From Nitrospira sp. UBA2083 (GTDB lineage Bacteria; Nitrospirota; Nitrospiria; Nitrospirales; Nitrospiraceae), in the NCBI GenBank assembly GCA_002331625.1, contig DCZN01000041.1, positions 17,346 through 81,345 on the forward strand: a DNA stretch of 64,000 nucleotides, in the 5' to 3' direction. The stretch's first letter is position 1. Each line of letters opens with the position of its first letter. Under the pieces are notes generated by a model that saw nothing but the letters and a program-made list of their open reading frames with translations, was not told the DNA's origin and did not search any database. Shown in pieces: positions 17,371 to 27,213 of the stretch. The position numbers and the translations under genes are program-made.

Positions 17371-19941
17371 ATGGCCATGCGTGTATACGAACTTGCCAAG
17401 AAGCTAGGAATGGAAAATCGGGTACTCATCCCTGAGCTCAAAAAGATGGGCGTGTCGGTCACATCCCATAGTAGTGCTCTGGACGAGGACATCGTTCAAA
17501 AGGTGTTGGAGAAGCTCACTCCAAAATCAAAAGGGCAGGGAGCAGGCACGGATCGAGATCCTGCTGGGAGATCTACTCCGAGTGCGGCTCATGGCAAAGC
17601 CATTGTGGCGAAGGGGCAACCTCTCGACGAACCGTCCAAGCCTGATAAGCGGCGTATTCTTATCAAGCGAAAGAAAGAGGATGAGCCGTCCGACGTAGTC
17701 TTCGCTCCACCTATCGGGGAAATTGAGCGTGCAGTGCAATCGGAACCGGTTGGTGTCCTTCCTGCGGTGCCCACCCCCACTGAGCCTCCTATGGCTGAGG
17801 GCGCGGTCGAGGGCAGCGCTCAGATGCAGGAAGTCCCGGAAGTGATCGTGCCGCCGGCTCCTCTACCGGTCATAACTCCGAAACAGGAAGAGATTCAGCC
17901 GAAGCTCCCCGTCGTCCCTTCCGCCACGGTGACGGCGACAGTAGAGCCGGTTACTGGCAAGAAGAAGAGCATGGCATTCGAGGCCATCCAAGCTGAAGGA
18001 CAGAAGGACAAACTCAAGAAGGTTCGAAAGCCGGGTCGTCCCAAGGACGACGAACAGGATGTGAAATTCAGGGAGGATGCCGCTCGCTGGCAGGATCTCC
18101 GTGCGATCCCGGTGCAGCGACGCGATGACCGATCCAAACATGTGCACCACAGCGCCCCATCGGAGATTACAAAGCCGCGTCGAAAGAGTGTCAAAATCAC
18201 CCCAGGGACGACGGTTAAGGAATTCGCAGAATTGATCGGTCAACGACCGGCAGAGATCGTCCGCAAGCTCATGGATATGGGACAAATGCTGACATTTCAG
18301 CAACCCATGAATCTAGACGCGGCATCAATTCTTGCCGAGGAGAGCGGCGTTAAGATTGAAATAACGGTTGAGAAGGCTGGCGAGGAGTTGCTGCAAGATG
18401 TCGTGGAAGCAGGGGGTGACGAACGGCCTGAACCGCGCCCTCCGGTTGTGACGATCATGGGTCATGTCGACCATGGCAAGACCTCCCTCCTGGATGCGAT
18501 CCGTCAAACGAACGTCGCAGAAGGAGAGGCCGGCGGCATCACGCAACATATCGGCGCCTATACAGTCTCGGTACATGGCAAACAGGTGACATTCCTCGAT
18601 ACCCCAGGCCACGAGGCATTTACAGCCATGCGGGCTCGTGGAGCCAAGATTACGGACGTCGTTATTTTGGTCGTGGCGGCGGACGATGGCGTGATGCCTC
18701 AAACGATCGAGGCCATCCATCATGCGAAAGCTGCTGGTGTGCCGTTGATTGTGGCGATGAACAAGATCGACAAACCCACCGCGAACCCAGATCGTGTCAA
18801 GAATGCGCTGTCGGAACATGGCTTAATTTCCGAGGCGTGGGGTGGTGACACCATTATGGTCGAAGTGTCCGCCAAGCAGAAAACAGGACTCGATACGCTG
18901 CTTGAGATGATTTTACTTCAAGCCGAAGTGCTTGAACTGAAGGCGGATCCGCACCGACAGGCCAAAGGTACCGTGATTGAAGCCAAAATCGAGCGGGGCA
19001 GGGGACCCGTCGCAACCGTCCTGATTCAGAGTGGGACATTGCGGGTCGGAGATGCGTATGTTGTCGGTACCTATAGTGGTCGCGTCCGAGCTCTCATTAA
19101 TGATCGCGGCGAAAAAACACAGCAGGCAGGGCCGTCCATTCCGGTTGAAGTAATCGGATTGCCTGGCGTTCCGTCGGCGGGGGATGTCTTCCACGTCGTA
19201 TCTAATGAGCGACTTGCCCGAGAGATCGCTGAAGAACGAGCGCAGAAACGGCGCGCTGCGGAGTTATCAGGCCCGGCAAAGGTTTCGCTCGATGATCTTT
19301 TCGCTAAAATTCAGGAAGGATCGGTGAAGGAGCTGGCCATCGTCATCAAAGCCGATGTGCAGGGTTCATCAGAAGCCTTGGCGGGTGCTGTTGAAAAGCT
19401 ATCGACAGAGGCTGTCAAACTCCGCGTCATTCATAACGGAGTCGGGGGCATCATGGAGTCAGATGTCCTACTGGCAGCCGCGTCCCGGGCTATCATTATC
19501 GGCTTCAATATCCGGCCGGAACCGAAGGCCACTGCTTTGGCTGAACAGCAGGGCGTTGATATCAGACTGTACACAATTATTTATGATGCGATCGCTGATA
19601 TCAAAGCGGCCATGGAAGGCTTACTTGAGCCCACGCTGAAGGAGCGCGTTTTGGGACGGGCAGAGGTTCGGCAAGTCTTTACGATCCCCAAGATCGGTGC
19701 CATTGCAGGTTCTTATGTGCTTGATGGGACTATTTCCCGCGCGAGCGCAGGGGTACGTGTTATTCGAGATAACGTCGTGGTGTATCAGGGAAAACTCGCT
19801 TCGTTGAGGCGGTTCAAAGATGATGTCCGGGAGGTTCAGCAAGGGTATGAGTGCGGGTTGAGCATTGAGAACTTTAATGATGTGAAATCGGGCGACGTGA
19901 TCGAAGCCTATACGATCGATAAGATCGCAGCCAAACTCTAA
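17371..19941 (+). CDS. infB: Translation initiation factor IF-2
   Basis: 856 residues. An IF2-N domain ([25 protein letters not shown]) is followed by a long Pro/Lys/Glu-rich linker (about 60-270), a second IF2-N-type module ([19 protein letters not shown]), and the GTPase with [14 protein letters not shown] (P-loop, about 364), DTPGHEAF and NKID. Domains II-IV follow, including the fMet-tRNA-binding C-terminus ending near [22 protein letters not shown]. It brings initiator tRNA to the 30S subunit. The variable linker explains the length. It begins 16 bp after nusA. Confidence 0.97.
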   Translation: MAMRVYELAKKLGMENRVLIPELKKMGVSVTSHSSALDEDIVQKVLEKLTPKSKGQGAGTDRDPAGRSTPSAAHGKAIVAKGQPLDEPSKPDKRRILIKRKKEDEPSDVVFAPPIGEIERAVQSEPVGVLPAVPTPTEPPMAEGAVEGSAQMQEVPEVIVPPAPLPVITPKQEEIQPKLPVVPSATVTATVEPVTGKKKSMAFEAIQAEGQKDKLKKVRKPGRPKDDEQDVKFREDAARWQDLRAIPVQRRDDRSKHVHHSAPSEITKPRRKSVKITPGTTVKEFAELIGQRPAEIVRKLMDMGQMLTFQQPMNLDAASILAEESGVKIEITVEKAGEELLQDVVEAGGDERPEPRPPVVTIMGHVDHGKTSLLDAIRQTNVAEGEAGGITQHIGAYTVSVHGKQVTFLDTPGHEAFTAMRARGAKITDVVILVVAADDGVMPQTIEAIHHAKAAGVPLIVAMNKIDKPTANPDRVKNALSEHGLISEAWGGDTIMVEVSAKQKTGLDTLLEMILLQAEVLELKADPHRQAKGTVIEAKIERGRGPVATVLIQSGTLRVGDAYVVGTYSGRVRALINDRGEKTQQAGPSIPVEVIGLPGVPSAGDVFHVVSNERLAREIAEERAQKRRAAELSGPAKVSLDDLFAKIQEGSVKELAIVIKADVQGSSEALAGAVEKLSTEAVKLRVIHNGVGGIMESDVLLAAASRAIIIGFNIRPEPKATALAEQQGVDIRLYTIIYDAIADIKAAMEGLLEPTLKERVLGRAEVRQVFTIPKIGAIAGSYVLDGTISRASAGVRVIRDNVVVYQGKLASLRRFKDDVREVQQGYECGLSIENFNDVKSGDVIEAYTIDKIAAKL

Positions 19942-20037
19942 TGTGTACTTGTATCCATGTATTCTCGGGGCAGGACGATGTGGGTACTTGGGATAGTAAG
20001 GTTGGCACAACGGTCCGCTCTATATTAGGCAGACGAT

Positions 20038-20319
20038 ATGGTGGTGGGAGTGTGTACGGTCGAGCTGTTTATCGGTGAGAGTCAATCACTGAAAGACAAA
20101 CGGCAAGTGCTGCATGGGCTCAAAGATCGGCTGAGAGGAAAGTTTAATCTCTCCGTTGCCGAAGTGGACGGCCAAGATCTCTGGCAAAAGGCAATTCTCG
20201 GTATGGCCTGCGTGGCGAATGACGGTCGATTCGTGAGCCAAGTGATGGAGCAGGCATTGAATATGATTAAAAGTATGCCGTCGGTGGAGGTTGTCCGCAC
20301 TCAACAGGAATTACTCTAG
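20038..20319 (+). CDS. ylxP: YlxP-like DUF503 protein
   Basis: 93 residues of the DUF503 family: MVVGVCTVELFIGESQSLKDKRQVLHG at the start, then the AEVDGQDLWQKAILGMACV segment. The family occurs almost always between infB and rbfA, as here. Its function is not established; a role in ribosome assembly or translation is inferred from context only. Confidence 0.88.
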   Translation: MVVGVCTVELFIGESQSLKDKRQVLHGLKDRLRGKFNLSVAEVDGQDLWQKAILGMACVANDGRFVSQVMEQALNMIKSMPSVEVVRTQQELL

Positions 20320-20360
20320 CCCTTACCAATGGTGGCGAGCCTCCGGGGCACGATGTCGAG

Positions 20361-20771
20361 ATGTCTAAAGCAACGTACAAAAGAGCCGATCGAGTGGCCG
20401 ATCAAATTCGCATGGAAGTGGCCGATATCCTGATGCGTAAAATCAAAGACCCACGGGTCCACGATGTGACCGTGACGGATGTCGAGCTGACGGGAGATTT
20501 GCGCATCGCGTATATCTTCGTCACGACAATGGAAACAGGTGAAGCTGAGCGGGAGGTCTTTGTGGGCCTCTCAAAGGCGAGTGGCTATGTGCGGACCGAA
20601 TTAGGACGAAGGCTCTCGCTTCGCTATCTCCCTGATGTGATTTTTAAGAAAGACGTGAGTGGACAGCGCGGTGACCGTATCATGCAGTTGTTGGAAGGAT
20701 TGCACAGCGACAAAGACAAGCCGGCGCCGTTGGATGTTTCGCATGATAGCCAAAAGATCGTGGGGTCATAA
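20361..20771 (+). CDS. rbfA: 30S ribosome-binding factor RbfA
   Basis: RbfA, a KH-like RNA-binding factor for late 30S maturation and cold adaptation, 136 residues. Typical segments: KRADRVADQIRMEVADILMRKIKDPRV, the TVTDVELTGDLRIAYIFV strand region, and SLRYLPDVIFKKD with a following GDRIMQLLE helix. It stops four bases before truB. Confidence 0.93.
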   Translation: MSKATYKRADRVADQIRMEVADILMRKIKDPRVHDVTVTDVELTGDLRIAYIFVTTMETGEAEREVFVGLSKASGYVRTELGRRLSLRYLPDVIFKKDVSGQRGDRIMQLLEGLHSDKDKPAPLDVSHDSQKIVGS

Positions 20772-20775
20772 GGGC

Positions 20776-21726
20776 ATGAGCAGCAGAACAGCCACGATCG
20801 ACCGGAAGGCCATCCAGGACGGGGTTCTCATTGTTCATAAGGAGGCAGGCTGGACATCGCATGATGTCGTGGCCAAAGTCCGGACACTGTTAAAAGAAAG
20901 TAAAGTTGGTCATGCGGGAACGTTGGATCCAAGTGCCACGGGTGTCCTGCCGGTGCTTATCGGACGAGCCACGCGAATCGCTGAATATTTGATCGATTGG
21001 GATAAGGAGTACCGTGCCGTGTTGCGGCTCGGGGAAACGACGGATACACAAGACGCCACCGGACAGGTTTTGTCAAAGACTGATCCAAGCGGGGTCACCG
21101 CAGAAGCGCTTCAGGAGACCCTTACCCGCTTTCTAGGAGCACAACAGCAATTGCCGCCCATGTACTCGGCAGTAAAAGTCGGTGGGCAACCGCTCTACAA
21201 AGCAGCTCGGGCCGGTAAGACAATTGACCGCGCCGAACGGACCATCACCATTCATCATCTAGAGATCGTGGCTGTGCATGGCCAGGATGTGACGTTGCAT
21301 GTCGTGTGCTCAAAAGGAACGTATGTGCGAACGTTGTGTGCCGATATCGGCCAGGCCTTGGGTGTGGGAGGACATCTCTACGCCCTTGAACGTCGTCGTG
21401 TGGGTCCGCTTTTGATTGAGCATGCCTTGACGATCAATCAAATTGCGGACCATCTTCATGCACACACCCTCGAATCGAGGGCGATGTCGTTGGACGACAT
21501 CCTGTTCGAGCTTCCGACGGTCGTGGTCAACGCGGAGCAGGCGCGACGTGTGTTGCATGGGTCTCCTATTTCTCCCGTTGAAGTCGGGCAGCTTCCATCG
21601 TCTCGCTATCCGGTTTCTGTTCGACTCAAAAATGAAGCCGGACAGTTGTTGGCGATTGGGACTCACGATGCGGTGAGCCTGGGAGCCATTAAAGTTCGCA
21701 AGGTACTGAGTCTCTCGAGTCATTAA
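20776..21726 (+). CDS. truB: tRNA pseudouridine(55) synthase TruB
   Basis: 316 residues from the ATG at 20776; an open frame extends upstream inside rbfA but lacks family sequence. The N-terminal [17 protein letters not shown] and the catalytic [15 protein letters not shown] loop (aspartate nucleophile) identify TruB, with [20 protein letters not shown] and KGTYVRTLC also conserved. A C-terminal PUA-like domain is visible (about 240-316). It converts U55 in the T loop of tRNAs. Confidence 0.95.
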   Translation: MSSRTATIDRKAIQDGVLIVHKEAGWTSHDVVAKVRTLLKESKVGHAGTLDPSATGVLPVLIGRATRIAEYLIDWDKEYRAVLRLGETTDTQDATGQVLSKTDPSGVTAEALQETLTRFLGAQQQLPPMYSAVKVGGQPLYKAARAGKTIDRAERTITIHHLEIVAVHGQDVTLHVVCSKGTYVRTLCADIGQALGVGGHLYALERRRVGPLLIEHALTINQIADHLHAHTLESRAMSLDDILFELPTVVVNAEQARRVLHGSPISPVEVGQLPSSRYPVSVRLKNEAGQLLAIGTHDAVSLGAIKVRKVLSLSSH

Positions 21727-21742
21727 TCCCGAAGGAGTAATT

Positions 21743-22012
21743 ATGGCATTATTGAAGGAAGAAAAGGCGGGTCTCATCAAGCAGTATCAACAGCATGATA
21801 AGGACTCAGGCTCGCCGGAAGTTCAGATTGCTGTCTTGACCAACCGGATCACGTATCTCACCGAGCATTTTAAGACCCATAAGAAGGATCACCACTCGCG
21901 GCGTGGGTTATTGCAACTCGTCGGCCGAAGGCGGCGCTTGTTGGATTATCTCCGTGGTGTAGACGACGCGCGGTATCGAGCCGTGATCGATCGACTCGGC
22001 ATTCGTAAGTAA
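21743..22012 (+). CDS. rpsO: 30S ribosomal protein S15
   Basis: 89 residues with the full S15 pattern: the [20 protein letters not shown] helix, the [25 protein letters not shown] signature and the [13 protein letters not shown] end. It binds the central domain of 16S rRNA. It lies between truB and pnp, an order widely conserved in bacteria. A GAAGGAGTAATT ribosome binding site precedes the start. Confidence 0.97.
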   Translation: MALLKEEKAGLIKQYQQHDKDSGSPEVQIAVLTNRITYLTEHFKTHKKDHHSRRGLLQLVGRRRRLLDYLRGVDDARYRAVIDRLGIRK

Positions 22013-22056
22013 TCGGTCGCATCAACAGCGGCGTTGACCGGCGCCATCGCATCGCT

Positions 22057-22087
22057 CGCATGTCCCACAGATGAACACCGACATGCG
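22057..22087 (+). promoter_or_regulatory. Hairpin between rpsO and pnp
   Basis: An 8-bp perfect inverted repeat, CGCATGTC and GACATGCG, with a 15-base loop lies 45 bp after rpsO. No T tract follows, so it is more likely an mRNA processing or stability element than a terminator. Confidence 0.4.
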
Positions 22088-22105
22088 CTTACGTGGGTAC
22101 TCGGT

Positions 22106-22167
22106 GTGAAAGTGAAAAGTTGTCAAGCGGCTGTGGAGTCGCTCACGTTCAACTTTTGACTTGTCAC
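22106..22167 (+). promoter_or_regulatory. Long stem-loop in the pnp leader
   Basis: Bases 22106-22122 and 22150-22167 can pair over about 16 bp with one mismatch and one bulge, around a 27-base loop. The stem ends 56 bases before the pnp ATG. In E. coli a double-stranded leader cut by RNase III lets PNPase repress its own mRNA; this structure sits where such control would act. Function here is inference. Confidence 0.5.
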
Positions 22168-22223
22168 GTGTCCTTGAGCGCATCTCAGTGGGCATCTGTG
22201 GAGCTAACCAGAGGAGACCATAG

Positions 22224-24341
22224 ATGGTACACGTTGTAGAAGTTGACATTGCCGGTCGTACCCTTCGCCTTGAAACCGGTCGCGTCGCTAAACAGGCTGA
22301 CGGCTCGATTTGGGCTTCCTACGGCGATACGGTCGTTCTGGCCACAGCTGTGGCGGCACAAACCGCGAAGCCGGGGATCGATTTTCTCCCCTTGACCGTC
22401 GATTACCAAGAGAAGGCCTACGCGGCCGGAAAAATCCCGGGTGGCTACTTCAAACGAGAAGGGCGACCGGCTGAGAAGGAGGTTCTGACAAGCCGTTTGA
22501 TCGACCGTCCGATCCGACCGCTGTTTCCAGAAGGCTACTATTACGAAACACAGGTTATTGCTTCGGTGTTGTCCGCTGATAAAACCGGATCTTCCGACGT
22601 CATTGGAATCACTGCAGCATCTGCCGCCCTTGCCGTGTCGAACATTCCATTCAATGGTCCCGTTGCTGGCGTGAAGATCGGCCGAGTGAACGGCAAACTC
22701 GTCGTCAATCCTGACCTAGAAACCATGGAGCAGAGCGAGCTACACCTGGTCGTTGCGGGCACGGCGGATGCGGTGATGATGGTCGAGGCGGGTGCCAATG
22801 AATTATCCGAACAAACGATGCTCGAAGCATTGGAATTGGCACATGCTGAAATTAAAAAAATTGTGCAGAAGATCAATGAATTGGCCAAGAAGGTCGGTCG
22901 GGTCAAGCGGGAAGTGGTTGTGGAGTCAATCGACTCCACCATGCAAGCCGAGATCAAGGCAGTCGTTGCGCAACCGATTCGGGACGCCATCATGATTGCC
23001 AACAAGACTGCCCGGCAGGAGCGGTTGGACCAAATTCTGGCCGAGGCCATTGAAAAGCTCAAGAAACAGGATGATCCTTCGAGCGAACGACACATCAAGA
23101 TTGTGTTCCATCAACTGGAGTACACGGAAGTTCGAAAGATGATTTTAGAGAATCGATCGCGTGCCGATGGGCGAGGTCCTGCCGATATCAGGCCGATCAA
23201 CTGCGAGGTCAGTGCCTTGCCACGTGCACATGGTTCCGCGATCTTTACGAGGGGCGAAACCCAGAGCTTGGCCGTCGTCACGCTGGGGACAACCGACGAT
23301 GAGCAGCGCATTGATGCCCTAGAAGGAGAATATACGCGGACCTTTATGCTCCATTACAACTTCCCGCCCTTCAGTGTCGGAGAGGCGCGGCCGCTGCGTT
23401 CACCGGGAAGACGTGAGGTTGGCCATGGAGCGTTGGCAGAACGGGCTTTGAAGCCCGTCATTCCCAGCAAGGAGGTATTTCCCTACACCTTGCGCATCGT
23501 GTCGGAAATTCTGGAGTCAAACGGGTCCTCATCGATGGCGACGGTATGTGGTGGTACGTTGGCCATGATGGACGCCGGCGTGCCAATCAAGGAGCCGGTA
23601 GCCGGCATCGCAATGGGATTAATCAAAGAGGGCAACGACGTCATTATTTTGTCGGATATCCTGGGTCTTGAGGATCATCTCGGTGATATGGATTTCAAGG
23701 TGTGTGGGACTAAGAACGGTGTAACAGCGCTTCAAATGGACATCAAGATTGGTGGGATTACGACGGCGCTCATGCAGCAAGCCTTGGAGCAGGCCCGATT
23801 GGGGCGTCTTCATATTCTCGGCCATATGGCGAAAGCCCTCACAGGGCCCCGTACCGAGTTATCTCAGTTTGCTCCTCGAATCTACACCATGAAAGTTAAG
23901 CAGGATAAGATCCGAGACATTATCGGCCAGGGTGGGAAAACCATCCGTGGGATTCAATCCGATTGCGGAGTCAAGATCAGTGTAGAAGATACGGGTATCG
24001 TCACCATTGCCTCGGCGGATGGTGCATCGTTACAAAAGGCCAAGGAGATCATCAATCGACTGACGGAAGAAGTTGAAGTTGGAAAGGTCTATTTGGGTAC
24101 GGTCAGAAAGATCATGGATTTTGGTGCGTTCGTAGAGGTGCTCCCTGGTACAGACGGATTAGTGCATATCTCACAGCTGGCCCACCACCGTGTGAAATCG
24201 GTCTCCGACGAGGTAGCGGAAGGAGACCAAATCACGGTCAAAGTTCTTGAGATCGATAAACAAGGAAAGATTCGGCTCAGCCGAAAAGAAACCATCCCCG
24301 CGCCGACTGCAAGCGGCGCAAGCGAGACAGCGGGCGGGTAA
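22224..24341 (+). CDS. pnp: Polyribonucleotide nucleotidyltransferase (PNPase)
   Basis: 705 residues with the full domain order: RNase PH-like core 1 (VHVVEVDIAGRTLRLETGRVAKQADGS), an alpha-helical middle, RNase PH core 2 (RADGRGPADIRPI; FMLHYNFPPFSVGEARPL; MDFKVCGTKNGVTALQMDIKI), a KH domain (IRDIIGQGGKTIRGIQ) and an S1 domain (VGKVYLGTVRKIMDFGAFVEVLPGTDGLVHIS). It degrades RNA 3' to 5' using phosphate. AGAGGAG precedes the ATG. A leader hairpin suggests autoregulation. Confidence 0.97.
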   Translation: MVHVVEVDIAGRTLRLETGRVAKQADGSIWASYGDTVVLATAVAAQTAKPGIDFLPLTVDYQEKAYAAGKIPGGYFKREGRPAEKEVLTSRLIDRPIRPLFPEGYYYETQVIASVLSADKTGSSDVIGITAASAALAVSNIPFNGPVAGVKIGRVNGKLVVNPDLETMEQSELHLVVAGTADAVMMVEAGANELSEQTMLEALELAHAEIKKIVQKINELAKKVGRVKREVVVESIDSTMQAEIKAVVAQPIRDAIMIANKTARQERLDQILAEAIEKLKKQDDPSSERHIKIVFHQLEYTEVRKMILENRSRADGRGPADIRPINCEVSALPRAHGSAIFTRGETQSLAVVTLGTTDDEQRIDALEGEYTRTFMLHYNFPPFSVGEARPLRSPGRREVGHGALAERALKPVIPSKEVFPYTLRIVSEILESNGSSSMATVCGGTLAMMDAGVPIKEPVAGIAMGLIKEGNDVIILSDILGLEDHLGDMDFKVCGTKNGVTALQMDIKIGGITTALMQQALEQARLGRLHILGHMAKALTGPRTELSQFAPRIYTMKVKQDKIRDIIGQGGKTIRGIQSDCGVKISVEDTGIVTIASADGASLQKAKEIINRLTEEVEVGKVYLGTVRKIMDFGAFVEVLPGTDGLVHISQLAHHRVKSVSDEVAEGDQITVKVLEIDKQGKIRLSRKETIPAPTASGASETAGG

Positions 24342-24344
24342 CAC

Positions 24345-25622
24345 TTGTACCGCAAGGTCATCCTCAATAACGGGATTCGCTTGGTAACCGAGCGAATCCC
24401 GACAGTCAAATCTGTCACCATAGGTATCTGGGTCAATGTAGGTTCTCGTGACGAAAGCCACGAGGAGGCCGGATACTCTCACTTCATCGAACATATGTTC
24501 TTCAAAGGAACCGCCTCGCGCTCAGCGACGGATATCTCCCGAGAAATTGACGCGCTGGGGGGCGAGATGAACGCGTTTACGACGCGTGAAACCACGACCT
24601 TCTATGTCAAGGTTCTGGACCAGCATCTGCCCAACGCGCTGGACCTCCTCTCCGACATCTTCCTGCACTCGCGGCTTGGAAAGACGGAGATCGAAAAGGA
24701 GAAGCAGGTCATCCTGGAAGAGATCCGCATGGTTCAAGACGACCCTGAGGATTTGGTTCAGGAGCTGCACACCCAATTGGTGATGGGAAAACATCCCTTG
24801 AGTCGTCCTATTCTTGGGAGGGAATCAACGATCGTCCAGATACGTCGGCAAGACCTCCTTGCGTACATTGATAGACACTATCGTCCGGAAGAAATCGTCC
24901 TCGCAGTTGCCGGGAACTTTGATCAACAGCGGCTTGAAAAAACCGTCGCCCGCATGTTTGGACGCTACCGGACGTCGACCACCCATGTTTCTCGAAAGCG
25001 CTGGCCGCCGGAGCTATGTGGCGGCGTCACGATGAAACGCAAGCCCTTAGAGCAAGTCCATCTCTGCATAGGACTCAAGGGGGTCGCGGCGAGTCATAAA
25101 GATCGATATGCAGTCTACGCATTAAACAGTGTCTTGGGCGGAAGTGTCAGCTCAAGGCTCTTCCAGGAGATCCGTGAAAAGCGAGGGTTGTCCTACTCAA
25201 TCTACTCATTTTTGTCAGGCTATTCTGATGGGGGTACCGTGACGGTGTATGCCGGCACTCGAGCAGGAGAGGTTGAGCGTGTCTTGGATCTGGTTGGTCG
25301 TCAAATCTTGAAATTGGCCAGGCAGGGGATCACTGAGGATGAGCTAAGGCGGACGAAGGATCAGATGAAAGGCGGACTGATGCTGAGCTTGGAGAGTTCA
25401 CATAGCCGTATGAACAAACTCGCAAAAGATGAGTTGATCGCCGGTACTCATACCACCTTGGAGAACATCATTTCTGAAATCAATGCAGTGACGGAACAGC
25501 AGATCTGCCGAGTCGCAGAGAGCCTCTTCACGACGAAAAGCCTGGCGTTAACCGGACTGGGGCCACTTTCTTCAAAGCAGGTGGGGATGGTTAGCAAAAA
25601 ATATCAGGAATGCCTGCTCTAA
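24345..25622 (+). CDS. M16 family zinc peptidase
   Basis: A pitrilysin/processing-peptidase-type protein of 425 residues, TTG start, three bases after pnp. The inverted zinc motif HFIEH (HxxEH, residues 46-50) and a downstream glutamate-rich helix (KEKQVILEEIRM) give the N-terminal active domain. The C-terminal inactive half has the NSVLGGSVSSRLFQEIREKRGLSYS motif conserved in YmxG/mitochondrial-processing-peptidase-like enzymes. A soluble cytoplasmic or periplasmic location cannot be decided; there is no clear signal peptide. Gene order pnp-M16 peptidase is common. An 8-bp inverted repeat at 25687 follows. Confidence 0.92.
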   Translation: MYRKVILNNGIRLVTERIPTVKSVTIGIWVNVGSRDESHEEAGYSHFIEHMFFKGTASRSATDISREIDALGGEMNAFTTRETTTFYVKVLDQHLPNALDLLSDIFLHSRLGKTEIEKEKQVILEEIRMVQDDPEDLVQELHTQLVMGKHPLSRPILGRESTIVQIRRQDLLAYIDRHYRPEEIVLAVAGNFDQQRLEKTVARMFGRYRTSTTHVSRKRWPPELCGGVTMKRKPLEQVHLCIGLKGVAASHKDRYAVYALNSVLGGSVSSRLFQEIREKRGLSYSIYSFLSGYSDGGTVTVYAGTRAGEVERVLDLVGRQILKLARQGITEDELRRTKDQMKGGLMLSLESSHSRMNKLAKDELIAGTHTTLENIISEINAVTEQQICRVAESLFTTKSLALTGLGPLSSKQVGMVSKKYQECLL

Positions 25623-25686
25623 CGTCCTGGCAATGCGCAATCCCTAGAATGTTAACGCATTGATTTCAATAAGCTTTATAACGATC

Positions 25687-25708
25687 AGCGTGCGGATACA
25701 CGCACGCT
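25687..25708 (+). terminator. Weak hairpin after the M16 peptidase gene
   Basis: AGCGTGCG and CGCACGCT form an 8-bp perfect stem with a 6-base loop, but the following bases (AAAC) lack a T run. It may be a Rho-assisted end of the operon or an mRNA stabiliser. Confidence 0.35.
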
Positions 25709-25718
25709 AAACAATCCC

Positions 25719-25758
25719 TTGACAGGACATCGCAGTTTCAGTACCGTTCCGGTACTAT
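25719..25758 (+). promoter_or_regulatory. Candidate promoter with an overlapping palindrome
   Basis: A perfect TTGACA at 25719-25724 is followed 17 bases later by a poor -10 (TACCGT). That region is covered by GTACCG-TTC-CGGTAC (25741-25755), a palindrome that could be the site of a repressor or an activator compensating for the weak -10. It lies about 160 bp upstream of the two secreted-protein genes. Confidence 0.35.
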
Positions 25759-25911
25759 TGTGAAGGTTTTGGAACCACAATTTGGTTCAGGCAACACCGA
25801 CGAGATATTGATCATTCAAGATGTTCTTTCAATTCGCGATGATACATCGAAGGCGATCAAGACAATATCAGTTATAGGGCTTATGAGATTTATTTTAAGG
25901 AGGGACTAGGT

Positions 25912-26427
25912 ATGAAAAGGGCTGTCATTCTAGCTGCCGCAGCAGTGTGTTCCAGTTTCGGCTTGCTAGTGGCCGAGGTTTCCTTCGCTGCCGGGGCCAT
26001 TGAGCATTTAGGTCTTGCGGACGCCGTCGTGGGGGGAAAGCCCATGAAGGCTGAGTCTGCAGTCAAGACCTTGCAAGGCCGGGTATGGTCGCAGTGGGCA
26101 GATAACCCGGATGGGGAGCTGTTGTTCGGAATCCAGTATTGGAATTCGGGGGAGCAGGGATCAGGCTCGTCCGGTGGTCGGTCCTCGACCATGCTGGATG
26201 TGAAACCTCCAGATCCTCTCTTTACGTGTTGCGCATGGGGGTTTGTCGGTGGCACCGAAAAAAATTCTGCGTATTCCGGCTGGTACCATGCAGCCACCAC
26301 GGTTCGACTCGCGGTCAAGGACAAGGCGCTGATGGATCAAATCATCAAGGCCTCCCAAGAATTGGTTGCCATGGAAGTCACCCTGGATGGGAGAACCATC
26401 ACCAGCTTCAAGGTGATAAAAGACTAG
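25912..26427 (+). CDS. Secreted protein of unknown function
   Basis: 171 residues with a signal peptide (about 1-26, likely cut after SFA). The mature protein contains repeated Trp/Gly/aromatic positions (GRVWSQWADNPDGELLFGIQYW), a flexible Gly/Ser stretch (GSGSSGGRSS) and a vicinal cysteine pair in FTCCAWGF. I know no family for it. A strong TTAAGGAGGGACTAGGT ribosome binding site precedes the ATG. It is followed 42 bp later by another secreted protein, and the pair ends at a strong terminator, so they are probably one operon and may act together in the periplasm or outside. Confidence 0.6.
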   Translation: MKRAVILAAAAVCSSFGLLVAEVSFAAGAIEHLGLADAVVGGKPMKAESAVKTLQGRVWSQWADNPDGELLFGIQYWNSGEQGSGSSGGRSSTMLDVKPPDPLFTCCAWGFVGGTEKNSAYSGWYHAATTVRLAVKDKALMDQIIKASQELVAMEVTLDGRTITSFKVIKD

Positions 26428-26469
26428 AACTCTTAACGCAGCAGATGTTGTTGTAAGGAGGACGTGATC

Positions 26470-27132
26470 ATGATGTTTCAGAAGCAAGGTGCAGCTATCC
26501 TGGCGGCCGTTGCACTCGCAGTCGGTACCGTATCTACTGCCTCTGCCATCGAGTCATTTCAAGAGCGGTTTGAGTGGGGCGATATGAGCAAGCCAACCAC
26601 CATACAGGGTCGAGTGATCGTCCTTGATCCGTATGATGAAGCGGTATGGATCAATGTCGCGGTGTTCGGCGGTAACGCCGAGAGTGGGTTGTACTGGCAA
26701 AAGGTTCATCCTGGCAAGACCCTGAAGTTTTATGCTGAGAAATCAGCCTGGCAAGAACTCAAAAAAATGGGTCGAACCCATGCTGGGCCGGCGGCAGCAA
26801 AAGAAGTCCCTCCTGGTAGCACCACGGACTTGATAGAATTCGTCGCGACGGAAACAGAACAGAACCATCGCGTGATTTCCTCGGTGAAGAAGATTGCCGA
26901 GGTGTCCGGGGCGATTGGCAAACCCTTGAGCATTTCCGCGCTCCGTCTCAAGGAATGCGCCGGGAAAAACGAATTCGAGTCCGGCTGCGCGAAAGGCATG
27001 GCAGCTCTCAATAGCTCTCCTGTGACACCAGATGGCAGCAATGTGGGTATGCAGTACGATGTCATGATCCCCGGTGGAAAGACAATTGGGGGATTAGTTC
27101 ATTCGACGGCACCCTACAACCACGCGCACTGA
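26470..27132 (+). CDS. Secreted protein of unknown function, second of a pair
   Basis: 220 residues from the ATG at 26470, chosen because TAAGGAGG lies eight bases upstream; a GTG at 26464 is too close to that site. A signal peptide (about 1-27, ending TASA) is followed by a soluble domain with a beta-rich first half (IQGRVIVLDPYDEAVWINVAVFGG), a Lys-rich middle and two cysteines in LKECAGKNEFESGCAKG. It ends with a short His-containing tail (NHAH). No known domain recognised. Convergent with mutS, sharing its terminator. Confidence 0.6.
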   Translation: MMFQKQGAAILAAVALAVGTVSTASAIESFQERFEWGDMSKPTTIQGRVIVLDPYDEAVWINVAVFGGNAESGLYWQKVHPGKTLKFYAEKSAWQELKKMGRTHAGPAAAKEVPPGSTTDLIEFVATETEQNHRVISSVKKIAEVSGAIGKPLSISALRLKECAGKNEFESGCAKGMAALNSSPVTPDGSNVGMQYDVMIPGGKTIGGLVHSTAPYNHAH

Positions 27133-27148
27133 AGACCTTTAAAAGCGT

Positions 27149-27192
27149 AAGGAGGGCGGTATTCTTTCCAAGAATACCGCCCTCCTTTTTTG
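27149..27192. terminator. Strong bidirectional terminator
   Basis: An 18-bp perfect stem (left arm AAGGAGGGCGGTATTCTT, right arm its complement) with a 3-base loop is followed on the plus strand by TTT and preceded by AAAA. It separates the secreted-protein pair from convergent mutS. Confidence 0.9.
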
Positions 27193-27213
27193 ATCAAGGA
27201 TAAACCAGCCCTA

